Assembly (NCBI RefSeq): GCF_040144835.1
Contig: NZ_CP151632.1
Span: 2,728,001-2,792,000, forward strand
Origin: Microbacterium sp. LWS13-1.2
Lineage (GTDB): Bacteria; Actinomycetota; Actinomycetes; Actinomycetales; Microbacteriaceae
Direction: 5' to 3'
Length of the DNA: 64,000 nucleotides
Shown here: positions 36,155 to 43,791 of the stretch, in pieces
Layout of the letters: the number at the start of each line of letters is the position of its first letter
Position numbering within the stretch: position 1 is the first letter of the stretch
Position numbers and translations under genes: made by a program
The notes under the pieces: model-generated
Told to the model about the DNA's origin: nothing
The model's database searches: none
The model's input: only the letters and a program-made list of their open reading frames with translations

Positions 36155-36182
36155 CCGAAAGCGACCGGCCGGTCGCTTTCGG
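36155..36182. promoter_or_regulatory. 28-bp perfect palindrome before the stress-protein gene
   Basis: The arms CCGAAAGCGACCGG (36155-36168) and CCGGTCGCTTTCGG (36169-36182) are exact inverse copies with no spacer. It lies 22 nt upstream of the ATG at 36205, after a TAGGAT -10 candidate (36125-36130). It may be an operator or a 5'-leader hairpin near the ribosome site. Confidence 0.7.
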
Positions 36183-36204
36183 AGATCAACCGAAGGAGAG
36201 ATCG

Positions 36205-36732
36205 ATGGGTACGCAGAACCTCGCACTGGTGGTCGGCTCGTACGACGACACGGACTCCGCGGCAGACGACTACGAAGCCCTCCGAAGCGGCCAGGACACC
36301 GGCGGGTACGAGATCATCGGCGCCGTGGTGCTCGTCCGTGACAAGGATGGCAAGGTCCAGGTCAAGGAGCACGGCGACAAGTCCGTGGGCCACGGTGCGG
36401 CCTGGGGCGCCGGCGCCGGCGTGGTCGTCGGCCTGTTCGCGCCGCCGCTCTTGGCGGCCACCGCGATCGGGGCCGGCATCGGCGCGATCCTCGGAAAGAT
36501 CAAGAAGAACCGTGAGGAGAAGCAGTTCGGCGTCGACGTCGACGAGTACCTCGCGCCCGGGACCTCCGCGGTCGTCGCGGTCGTCGACGACAAGTGGGCC
36601 GACAACGTCGAGAAGGCGCTGACCAGGGCTGACAAGCGGATCAGCAAGGCGATCGATTCCGACGACTACGAGAAGCTGCGCGAGGCGATCGAGAAGTCGG
36701 CCGACGACGTCGTCGAGCAGATCAACTCCTAG
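36205..36732 (+). CDS. DUF1269-like general stress membrane protein
   Basis: This 175-residue protein starts LALVVGSYDDTDSAADDYEAL and has a central glycine-rich segment (about residues 63-97: GAAWGAGAGVVVGLFAPPL with repeated GxxxG) that can form a membrane hairpin. A charged helical C-terminus follows. This layout fits the DUF1269/DUF6325 group, often induced by stress. GAAGGAGAG precedes the ATG. Transcript control probably involves the 28-bp palindrome directly upstream. Confidence 0.75.
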   Translation: MGTQNLALVVGSYDDTDSAADDYEALRSGQDTGGYEIIGAVVLVRDKDGKVQVKEHGDKSVGHGAAWGAGAGVVVGLFAPPLLAATAIGAGIGAILGKIKKNREEKQFGVDVDEYLAPGTSAVVAVVDDKWADNVEKALTRADKRISKAIDSDDYEKLREAIEKSADDVVEQINS

Positions 36733-36894
36733 CCGTTCCAGGGGAGGCCCGGTGGGCGAGCGCCGGGCCTCGCCTCTCGTCTCACGCGAGACCGCGACTC
36801 TCGCTCTCGCCCGCGGTCAGGAGCTGCTGCTGGAGCCCGACGAACGATCGGGCAGGTAGGGTGAGTACCCGCGCAGCAGCCGCGAGAGCGCGTC

Positions 36895-37272
36895 GTGACC
36901 GCCTGGACCGCGGACGAGCTCCGCCGGATCGGCGGCGCGACCGAGCTGCGCGTGACGTCGCAGCGGCCGGACGGGACACTGCGGCCCTTCACCACGATCT
37001 GGCACGCCACCGTCGGCGACGCGCTCTACATCCGCTCCGCCCGTGGGCCGGAGAACGGATGGTTCCGCCGGGCGCTGCGCTCCGGCCAGGGTCGGATCAG
37101 CGCCGGCGGCGTCGAGGTCGACGTCACCTTCCGCCTTGCCGACCCCGAGGTGCGTCCGAGCCTCGACAGCGCCCTCCATGCGAAGTACGACCGGTACGGT
37201 CTGGGCCCCGTCGGAGCCATCACCGGCGACGACGTCCTCGAGACCACGCTCGAGGTCCTGCCTCGACGCTGA
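36895..37272 (+). CDS. DUF2255-family protein
   Basis: This 125-residue soluble protein starts WTADELRRIGGATELRV, contains RPFTTIWHATVGDALYIRS and ends with KYDRYG...ITGDDVLETTLEVLP. The pattern is that of DUF2255, a split-barrel-like (nitroreductase/FMN-related) family of unknown role. The GTG at 36895 is chosen from the domain start; there is no strong Shine-Dalgarno. Confidence 0.8.
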   Translation: MTAWTADELRRIGGATELRVTSQRPDGTLRPFTTIWHATVGDALYIRSARGPENGWFRRALRSGQGRISAGGVEVDVTFRLADPEVRPSLDSALHAKYDRYGLGPVGAITGDDVLETTLEVLPRR

Positions 37273-37359
37273 GATGAAGCGACGGCCGTCGGCGTCGGGT
37301 CCTTGGCCCGACGCCGACCGCCCCGCCCCGGATCGCGCCTCGCCAATTTGTAGAAACAG

Positions 37360-37388
37360 GCGACAACCGGCCGTTTTGCGCCTACCCT
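37360..37388 (+). promoter_or_regulatory. Candidate promoter in a 399-nt gap
   Basis: GCGACA (37360-37365), a 17-nt spacer and TACCCT (37383-37388) lie in a short AT-rich patch of the gap 37273-37671. They would transcribe the small ORF at 37513 with a leader of about 118 nt. Confidence 0.45.
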
Positions 37389-37512
37389 TGGCCTGGCGCC
37401 CCAGACCCCCGGCGTTCACCTCGGCACATAGGCCTCCGCGCGAGCCCGCTCCCTCGGCTCGTCGACGTTCCGACCCTGTGCTGCCGCACGCGGCCATCGG
37501 CAGGGATCTGAC

Positions 37513-37644
37513 ATGACGGAGCAGGACTACTCGTTCGGCAAGGCGCTGTTCGGACGACGCTGGCGAGCGATCGCGCCGATCTTCGACTGGGTCCGCAGGG
37601 CGTGGCGCCACGCACTGCCGTCGGCACGCGACTCGATACGGTGA
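37513..37644 (+). CDS. Possible 43-aa basic peptide
   Basis: This short frame starts ATG after AGGGA at 6-nt spacing and encodes MTEQDYSFGKALFGRRWR, then an amphipathic Trp/Arg-rich stretch ending ARDSIR. It is the only plausible gene in the gap and has a promoter-like sequence upstream. No family is recognised. Amphipathic, basic character suggests membrane or nucleic-acid contact, but a chance ORF is possible. Confidence 0.35.
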   Translation: MTEQDYSFGKALFGRRWRAIAPIFDWVRRAWRHALPSARDSIR

Positions 37645-37659
37645 CGTCCCCGCTCCCCG

Positions 37660-37665
37660 GATAAT
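37660..37665 (+). promoter_or_regulatory. -10 GATAAT, leaderless start for the SnoaL-like gene
   Basis: GATAAT ends 6 nt before GTG 37672, so transcription should begin at the start codon. Confidence 0.5.
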
Positions 37666-37671
37666 GAGGGA

Positions 37672-38073
37672 GTGGAGCCGTGGGAGATGCGGGAGTGGTA
37701 CGCCGAGTACCTCGACGCCTGCAACCGGCATGACCTCGATGCCATCCGCTCGTTCGTCGATCCGTCGGTCCGGCGCGCCCATCTGCCCGGTGGGGCCGAG
37801 GCGTGGGTCACCGACATGGCCGACCTGTTCCAGGGCTTCCCCGACTGGCGGTGGCGCCGCATCCAGCTCGTCGTGGAGGACGACCGCGTCGCCGCTCATC
37901 TGCGCGGCAGCGGCACCCATCTGGGCACGTTCCGCGGTATCGCGCCGACGCGGCGCCATGTCAATGTGGCCGAGTTCTCGATGTACCGTGTGACCAACCG
38001 GCGCATCGCCGAGTTCACCGGTTCCGAGAACGACCTCGAACTGCGTGCCCAGCTCGGGCTGTCCGAACGGTAG
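37672..38073 (+). CDS. SnoaL-like / ester cyclase-family protein
   Basis: The protein has 133 residues. YLDACNRHDLDAIRSFVDPSV and DLFQGFPDWRWRRIQLVVEDDRVAAHLRGSGTH (read in parts) match the NTF2-like SnoaL fold, with His and Asp residues in the pocket region. It is an enzyme or small-molecule binder; substrate unknown. The GTG at 37672 fits a leaderless start; an internal ATG at 37687 is an alternative. It converges on the diguanylate cyclase gene. Confidence 0.75.
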   Translation: MEPWEMREWYAEYLDACNRHDLDAIRSFVDPSVRRAHLPGGAEAWVTDMADLFQGFPDWRWRRIQLVVEDDRVAAHLRGSGTHLGTFRGIAPTRRHVNVAEFSMYRVTNRRIAEFTGSENDLELRAQLGLSER

Positions 38074-38114
38074 CCATCGTCGCGGAAGGTCTCAGAGCGG
38101 TGGACGTACCGGAC

Positions 38115-39425
38115 TCAGGCCTGCTCGAGCTCGATCCGGTTGCCGCCGGCGCTCTTCGCGCGGTACATCGCGAGGTCGGCGTGGCGGAGCAGCTGGTCGG
38201 CCATGACTCCGCTGCCGGAGGAGGCGACCGCGATCCCGATGCTCGCGCTCAGAGGGGTGGCGGATCCCGTCGGCTCGGCGCGGAACAGGTCGAGGATCCG
38301 CTCCGCGATCTCCACCGCGTCGGAAGGCTCGCCGACCTCGCACACCACCACGAACTCGTCGCCCCCGTACCGGGCGACGAGATCGGAGCCGCGCACCGCC
38401 GTGAGCAGTCGCCGGCCCACGTCGCGCAGCATCCTGTCTCCGGCCTGATGGCCGAACCGGTCGTTCACATGCTTGAAGCCGTCCAGGTCGATGAACAGCA
38501 CCGCGCAACCGCGGCCGCCCAGGACCTCGTCCATCTGGCTCTCCAGCACTCGCCGGTTCGGCAGTCCCGTCACCTCGTCGTGCGTGGCGGCGTGCGCAAG
38601 CCGCGCCTGGAGGCGAAGGGTGGCGAGCGCTTGGCCGGCTTGACCGGCGAGGGCCTCGGCCAGCGGAGCGGCTTCGTCGTCGAACGTGCGCTCGTGGTGG
38701 AACCAGCTGATGAACGCGCCGAAGTCTGCCTCCTCGTGGTGCAGCGGCGCGGCAATGAACGCGCGGACGTCAGCGTCCCGCATCGCCGCACCGAGCCCGG
38801 GGACGAGGCGCTCGCCTTCCGCGTCGCCGACCACCTTCACGACCCGCCGTGGTGCGGCCACCATCCCGATGAGCGCATCGACGTCGATGCGGCCGCCCAG
38901 CACGTCGGGTCCGGCAGCGATCCGGCTCGTCCGGTCGAGTTTGCGCAGGAGCACGGTCGACTCCTCGGCGCGATAAGCGCGGGCCGTCGTGTCGGCGAGG
39001 ATCTCGGCGAGCGAGCGCTCCGTCGACGCGGTGGAGAAGGCGACGGACGAGTCCATCACGATCTCCAGTCGCGTCCTGGTGCGGTCGGCCAGCGCATACC
39101 GCCGGCGCAGATCGATCATCGCGCGGAACCGCTCGGTCGCCTCGGCCAGCATGAGCACGTCACCGGTGCCACGACGCTGACGGGTCATCAGGACCGCCCG
39201 GTCGTGCTCTCGGGCGTGCAGCATCATCCAGGGTCCCTGCGTGGCGTCGGCCGGGAGCAGATCCTCGTGGGAATGGACGAGGAACTCGCCGATCGATCGG
39301 CCGACGATCTCGTCGGCTGCGACCCCTGCCCACTCCGAGAACCACTGGTTGGCCGCGGCGATCGTGCCCGACCTGTCCACTCGCACGACGCCTACGGCGA
39401 GGGTCTCCGCGCTGCCTTCGTCCAC
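38115..39425 (-). CDS. Diguanylate cyclase, PAS-GAF-GGDEF
   Basis: The protein has 436 residues and no membrane segment. Domains in order: PAS (about 1-110; TIAAANQWFSEWAGV), GAF (about 120-265), GGDEF (about 275-436). The active-site loop RYGGDEF is at about residues 352-358, and RGSD five residues before it is an intact inhibitory I-site. It should make cyclic di-GMP from GTP in response to a ligand or redox cue sensed by PAS/GAF. The GTG at 39425 has GGAGGAG at good distance. It is the only c-di-GMP gene in the window and is divergent from purA. Confidence 0.92.
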   Translation of the reverse strand: MDEGSAETLAVGVVRVDRSGTIAAANQWFSEWAGVAADEIVGRSIGEFLVHSHEDLLPADATQGPWMMLHAREHDRAVLMTRQRRGTGDVLMLAEATERFRAMIDLRRRYALADRTRTRLEIVMDSSVAFSTASTERSLAEILADTTARAYRAEESTVLLRKLDRTSRIAAGPDVLGGRIDVDALIGMVAAPRRVVKVVGDAEGERLVPGLGAAMRDADVRAFIAAPLHHEEADFGAFISWFHHERTFDDEAAPLAEALAGQAGQALATLRLQARLAHAATHDEVTGLPNRRVLESQMDEVLGGRGCAVLFIDLDGFKHVNDRFGHQAGDRMLRDVGRRLLTAVRGSDLVARYGGDEFVVVCEVGEPSDAVEIAERILDLFRAEPTGSATPLSASIGIAVASSGSGVMADQLLRHADLAMYRAKSAGGNRIELEQA

Positions 39426-39560
39426 CCCGTACTCCTCCCCGCGCCGTCGTCGGAGCCGGTGCTGGAACCATACCGCCCACCCCCGCCGGGCGTCGTCCGA
39501 GGACGTCCGCGACCGGGAGCATCCTCAACCGCCTCGAAAGGCATGTCGGAGACACCCCGA

Positions 39561-39566
39561 TAGGAT
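39561..39566 (+). promoter_or_regulatory. Candidate -10 (TAGGAT) of purA
   Basis: TAGGAT lies 34 nt before the purA ATG. No clear -35 was seen. Confidence 0.35.
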
Positions 39567-39599
39567 GGGGTGTAACCGTCCGATAACGGGGGAGTAGCC

Positions 39600-40886
39600 A
39601 TGCCAGGCATCGTGATCGTCGGAGTCCAGTGGGGAGACGAGGGCAAGGGCAAGGCCACCGATCTCCTGGGTGAGCGCACCGACTGGGTGGTCAAGTTCAA
39701 CGGCGGCAACAACGCCGGACACACGGTCGTGATCGGCGACGAGAAGTATGCGCTGCACCTCCTGCCGTCCGGCATCCTCTCTCCCGGCGTGAACGCCGTG
39801 ATCGGCAACGGCGTCGTGGTCGACCTCGAGGTGCTGTTCGCCGAGCTCGAGGCGCTGCACGCGCGAGGCGTCGACACGTCGCGCCTGCGAGTGAGCGCCA
39901 ACGCCCACATCATCACGCAGTACCACCGCACCCTCGACAAGGTCACCGAGCGCTTCCTCGGCAAGCGGCAGATCGGCACGACCGGGCGCGGCATCGGCCC
40001 CGCCTACGCCGACAAGATCAACCGCGTCGGCATCCGCGTGCAGGACCTCTTCGACGAGAACATCCTGCGCCAGAAGGTCGAGGGCGCTCTCGACCTGAAG
40101 AACCACCTGCTGGTGAAGATCTTCAACCGCCGCGCGATCACGGCCGACGAGATCGTCGACGACCTGCTGTCGTACACCGAGCGCCTGCGCCCGATGGTCG
40201 CCGACACCGGGCTGCTGCTCAACGAAGCCCTCGACGCAGGCGACGTCGTGGTGTTCGAGGGCGGCCAGGCAACGATGCTCGACGTCGACCACGGCACCTA
40301 CCCGTTCGTGACCTCGTCGTCGGCGACGGCGGGCGGCGCGGCGACCGGCTCGGGCGTCGGCCCGAATCGCCTCGACCGCATCGTCGGCATCGTGAAGGCC
40401 TACACCACCCGCGTCGGCTCGGGCCCGTTCCCGACCGAGCTGTTCGACGAGAACGGCGACTTCCTCCGCTCGCGCGGCTTCGAGTTCGGCACCACAACCG
40501 GCCGCCCGCGCCGCGTCGGCTGGTACGACGCGCCCATCACGCGCTACGCGACTCGCATCAACGGCATCACCGACCTCGTGCTGACGAAGCTCGACATCCT
40601 CACCGGACTCGACCAGATCCCGGTGTGCGTCGCGTACGACGTCGACGGGCAGCGCTTCGACGAGGTGCCGGTGAACCAGTCCGACTTCCACCACGCCGTG
40701 CCGATCCTCGAGTACTTCCCCGGCTGGAAGCAGGACATCTCGGGCGCGCGCACCTTCGAGGACCTCCCCCTCGAGGCGCAGGAGTACGTCCTCGCCCTCG
40801 AGGCGATGAGCGGCACGCGCATCTCGGTGATCGGCGTCGGCGCGTCCCGCGAAGCCGTGATCGTGCGCCACGACCTCGTCGACTGA
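39600..40886 (+). CDS. purA: Adenylosuccinate synthetase
   Basis: The enzyme converts IMP, aspartate and GTP to adenylosuccinate, the first committed step to AMP. It has 428 residues, the normal length. The GTP loop QWGDEGKGK includes catalytic Asp13, and NAGHTVV supplies His41. [14 protein letters not shown] and the C-terminal [10 protein letters not shown] guanine-binding loop are present. GGGGGAG lies 6 nt before the ATG. The lactonase-type gene follows after 16 nt, so they are probably co-transcribed. Confidence 0.97.
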   Translation: MPGIVIVGVQWGDEGKGKATDLLGERTDWVVKFNGGNNAGHTVVIGDEKYALHLLPSGILSPGVNAVIGNGVVVDLEVLFAELEALHARGVDTSRLRVSANAHIITQYHRTLDKVTERFLGKRQIGTTGRGIGPAYADKINRVGIRVQDLFDENILRQKVEGALDLKNHLLVKIFNRRAITADEIVDDLLSYTERLRPMVADTGLLLNEALDAGDVVVFEGGQATMLDVDHGTYPFVTSSSATAGGAATGSGVGPNRLDRIVGIVKAYTTRVGSGPFPTELFDENGDFLRSRGFEFGTTTGRPRRVGWYDAPITRYATRINGITDLVLTKLDILTGLDQIPVCVAYDVDGQRFDEVPVNQSDFHHAVPILEYFPGWKQDISGARTFEDLPLEAQEYVLALEAMSGTRISVIGVGASREAVIVRHDLVD

Positions 40887-40902
40887 GCGGCCGCCGTCCG
40901 AC

Positions 40903-42096
40903 ATGAGATTCCTCCTGGGCGGATACACCGCCGACATGGACGGCCGTGCGAGCGGGCTCGGGATGCTGCTCGCCGGCGCCCCCGACGAGAACTCCGCGGG
41001 TGGCGCGCTCGCGTTCGCCGGCGATGTCGCCGCCGCCGACTCGCCGTCGTGGCTCGCGCCGCACCCCGGGTCGCTGACGGTGACGCCGGGCGATGTCGTC
41101 TACGCGGCGCTCGAGAACCGCCGGCAGGTACAGGCGTTCCGCCGCACGGGTGAGGCGACGTTCGTCCCGCTCGGCGGCGCCGTCCCCGCCGGCGAGGCGG
41201 TCTGCCACGTCGCGGTGTCCCCCGACGGCCGCTTCCTGATCGCGAGCTGCTGGGGCGATGGCCGGGTGATCCGGATGGACCTGGATGCCGCCGGCCGGCC
41301 CTCCTCGCCGGTCACGGCGCCGGCGGCCGTCGACCCGTACGGCCCAGACGCCGCCTCCGCCCCGGCCTCGGCCGGCGACATCGACCTCGTCGCCGCCACC
41401 CGCGCCCTGCGGGAAGCCGCCGGCGACGAGTACGCGCACCTCGTGCCCGATCACGACGTCGTGGAGCAGGCCGAGACCGGCGCGGAGGGGGACGCCGCGT
41501 GTCCCTCGCGCGCGCACCAGGCCGTGTTCCTCCCCGGCGGGCTCCTCGCGACCACCGACCTCGGCTACGACGTCGTCCGGTTCTGGCGCGACGGCGGCAG
41601 CGGCCTGCGGCCGGTGCAGCAGATGACGCTGCCGAAGGGCAGCGGCCCGCGGCACATGGTCTGGCATCCGAGCGGCCACCTCTACGTCGTGACCGAGCTC
41701 TCGTGCGAGCTGTTCGTGCTCGCACCCTCGGTGGACCGCACCTGGCGGCTCGTCGGCGGCGCGCCGCTCGGGGCGGGCACGCTTCCCGGCGACAGCGCCG
41801 CCGAGGTGGCTCTCTCGCGCGACGGCGAGTTCGTGTACGCCGGTGTGCGCGGCAGCAACACCCTCGCGACGCTCCGCGTTCGCGGCGCCGGCGACGAGGT
41901 GGCTCCGGTCGCCCTCGTCGACGCCGGCGTCGACTGGCCGCGGCACCACCTCGTGGTGCGCGACATCCTGCTCGTCGCCGGTCAGCTGTCGGACGAGGTC
42001 GCCTCGCTCACGCTCGACCTGCGCACCGGTGTGCCGGGGCGCGTGCGGCACCGCGCCGACGCGCCCTCGCCGACCTGCCTCCTGCCGATGCGCTGA
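40903..42096 (+). CDS. Lactonase-family beta-propeller protein (6-phosphogluconolactonase-like)
   Basis: The protein has 397 residues. Propeller blades include LLGGYTADM, CHVAVSPDGRFLIASCWGDGRVIRMDLD, HQAVFLPGGLLATTDLGYD, GSGPRHMVWHPSGHLYVVTELS and EVALSRDGEFVYAGVRGSNTLA (listed in part). This is the YbhE/PgL fold. Members hydrolyse 6-phosphogluconolactone or other lactones; which is meant here is unclear. It is cytosolic, with no signal peptide. It lies 16 nt downstream of purA with no promoter between. Confidence 0.85.
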   Translation: MRFLLGGYTADMDGRASGLGMLLAGAPDENSAGGALAFAGDVAAADSPSWLAPHPGSLTVTPGDVVYAALENRRQVQAFRRTGEATFVPLGGAVPAGEAVCHVAVSPDGRFLIASCWGDGRVIRMDLDAAGRPSSPVTAPAAVDPYGPDAASAPASAGDIDLVAATRALREAAGDEYAHLVPDHDVVEQAETGAEGDAACPSRAHQAVFLPGGLLATTDLGYDVVRFWRDGGSGLRPVQQMTLPKGSGPRHMVWHPSGHLYVVTELSCELFVLAPSVDRTWRLVGGAPLGAGTLPGDSAAEVALSRDGEFVYAGVRGSNTLATLRVRGAGDEVAPVALVDAGVDWPRHHLVVRDILLVAGQLSDEVASLTLDLRTGVPGRVRHRADAPSPTCLLPMR

Positions 42097-42123
42097 CGGT
42101 CGGTCGACCCCCTGCGGTTTGTA

Positions 42124-42129
42124 TAGCCT
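42124..42129 (+). promoter_or_regulatory. Candidate -10 (TAGCCT) of the Ycf46-like operon
   Basis: TATAGCCT (42122-42129) lies 21 nt before the ATG at 42151, with GGAAGG as ribosome site between. No clear -35 was seen. Confidence 0.4.
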
Positions 42130-42150
42130 GGTCGGGGTCGGAAGGCGGGA

Positions 42151-42966
42151 ATGAGTTCGAACACGACGCTGAGCAGTGCGGCTCGCAGCCGTCTGCTCGG
42201 GTTCAACGGATTCGTGTGGATCTTCGGGGTCGTGGCGATCCTCCTCATCGGCGTCACGCTGCTCCCCGGAGCCGGAGACGAGGTCTCGGTGCCCGACGAC
42301 TACGGGTACGAGCCGTGGCTGAACCCCGACCCCGTGCTCGCCGACGACGAGGGCGACGGGGTGTACAGCGGCGTCGACGGCGCGATGGTGGCGCTCGACG
42401 GGCTCGACCCGGCACAGCCGCTGCTGATCACCGAGCTCGACGACACGTACGTCGGCAGAATCTCGGTCACCGGCCCCGCCGGCGAGATCCTCGCCGAGAG
42501 CGAGTACGGCGGCCCCGCCGAGTTCGAGTCGTACATCGCCACCGAGGGCAAGTGGGTCATCGTGCCGCAGGCCGACGTCGAACTCTGGATCGACGGGTTC
42601 CGCGACGAGCGCTGGCGCATGAGGATCACCACACCGCCGGTCGAGGAGCGCTCGGGCACGGTGAGCGGAGTCGGCTCGGCCGTGTTCGCCCTCGGCTCGA
42701 CCGCCACCACGGCGCGCATCAGCACGCGTGGCGAGGGTCGCGTGAGCATCGAGACCGTCACATCGGCGGGCGTGACCGAGGCCTTCAGCGCGAACGAGCC
42801 CACCGACCGCTCCATCGCCTGGGCCGACGGCGACCCGGTGCTGTTCGTGATCGACGCGTGGGACGACGCCGGGTGGACCATCGCCTTCCCCGACGATCCG
42901 GCGCCCGCCGCCACCGGCGCGCCCACACCGGCACCGGCCCCGAGTGCGACGGCGGTGAGCCCCTGA
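42151..42966 (+). CDS. Membrane-anchored exported protein A of the Ycf46-like operon
   Basis: The 271-residue protein has a short cytosolic start, one transmembrane helix (about residues 20-42: FVWIFGVVAILLIGVTLLP) and an external acidic beta-rich domain, and ends in a Pro/Ala/Thr-rich tail. No known domain is recognised. YGYEPWLNPDP just after the membrane resembles YAPWLADEP at the same place in the next gene, so the two are probably paralogues. GGAAGG precedes the ATG. First gene of a seven-gene operon; stop and next start share TGATG. Confidence 0.8.
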   Translation: MSSNTTLSSAARSRLLGFNGFVWIFGVVAILLIGVTLLPGAGDEVSVPDDYGYEPWLNPDPVLADDEGDGVYSGVDGAMVALDGLDPAQPLLITELDDTYVGRISVTGPAGEILAESEYGGPAEFESYIATEGKWVIVPQADVELWIDGFRDERWRMRITTPPVEERSGTVSGVGSAVFALGSTATTARISTRGEGRVSIETVTSAGVTEAFSANEPTDRSIAWADGDPVLFVIDAWDDAGWTIAFPDDPAPAATGAPTPAPAPSATAVSP

Positions 42967-43763
42967 TGGCGGGCGTGGAGCGCATCCGGCGGTTCTCGCT
43001 CGTGACCTGGATCGTCGGCACCGTCGCCGTCGCGGTGATCGCCTTCCTCGTGCTGCCGCAGGTCGCCGTCGACGAGCAGACAGGCGAGGTGTACGTCGGC
43101 GCCCCCGGTGAGGAGGCGTACGCGCCGTGGCTCGCCGACGAGCCTGAGGAGTACGAGATCGTCGACGGCGTGCTCCACGGCACGGCGGCGGGCGGCTTTC
43201 TGCGGATCGACGCGGACTCCGCCCTCTTCATGGTCGACAACCCCGAAGGCGAGGGCGAAGCCGACTGGGTCCGGGTCTACCAGCAGCAGGGCGTCGAGTT
43301 CGATCCCGACTCCGAGGAGTGGCAGTACCCGGGCTACCTCGGCTCGCTCTACCCCGACTCCGACATCCTGGTGCTGCCGGGTGACGAGGACGGACTCCTC
43401 TGGTTCGCACCGTCGCTCACGGAATGGACCGCCGAGGTGACGACGCCGGAGGTGCTGCCGATGGGCGTGTCCGCCGGCGGTCAGGGCAACGCGGTGCTGA
43501 TGTACGAGGGAGCCGCCTTGAGCGGGCGCTTCCAGCACACCGGGAGCGGCCTGTTCATGGTCGCCGTCGTCACCGTCGGCGGATGGGACCTGCTCGTGAA
43601 CGAGTTCGACGAGGTCGACGTCCGCGCGTCCTGGGAGCCCACGGATCGCGTCGTGTTCCAGGTCGACGCCGACACCGGCGACGGGTCCTGGACGATCACG
43701 CTCGACACGCCGGCGGGCGACACCGCGCCCTCGACCACCCCGACATCCACGCCGACCCCATGA
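42966..43763 (+). CDS. Membrane-anchored exported protein B, paralogue of A
   Basis: The protein has 265 residues. A single helix (about residues 12-32: LVTWIVGTVAVAVIAFLVLP) is followed by a very acidic external domain (EEYEIVDGVLHG, then PDSDILVLPGDEDG) and a Thr/Pro-rich tail (STTPTSTPTP). It has the same layout and the same Y-x-PWL motif as its neighbour. It is translationally coupled to it through TGATG. The AAA+ gene follows after 28 nt. No function is known; the domain could be a sensor or a substrate of the cytosolic module. Confidence 0.8.
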   Translation: MAGVERIRRFSLVTWIVGTVAVAVIAFLVLPQVAVDEQTGEVYVGAPGEEAYAPWLADEPEEYEIVDGVLHGTAAGGFLRIDADSALFMVDNPEGEGEADWVRVYQQQGVEFDPDSEEWQYPGYLGSLYPDSDILVLPGDEDGLLWFAPSLTEWTAEVTTPEVLPMGVSAGGQGNAVLMYEGAALSGRFQHTGSGLFMVAVVTVGGWDLLVNEFDEVDVRASWEPTDRVVFQVDADTGDGSWTITLDTPAGDTAPSTTPTSTPTP

Positions 43764-43791
43764 CGCGGCATCCCATCGACAAGGAGCAGAC

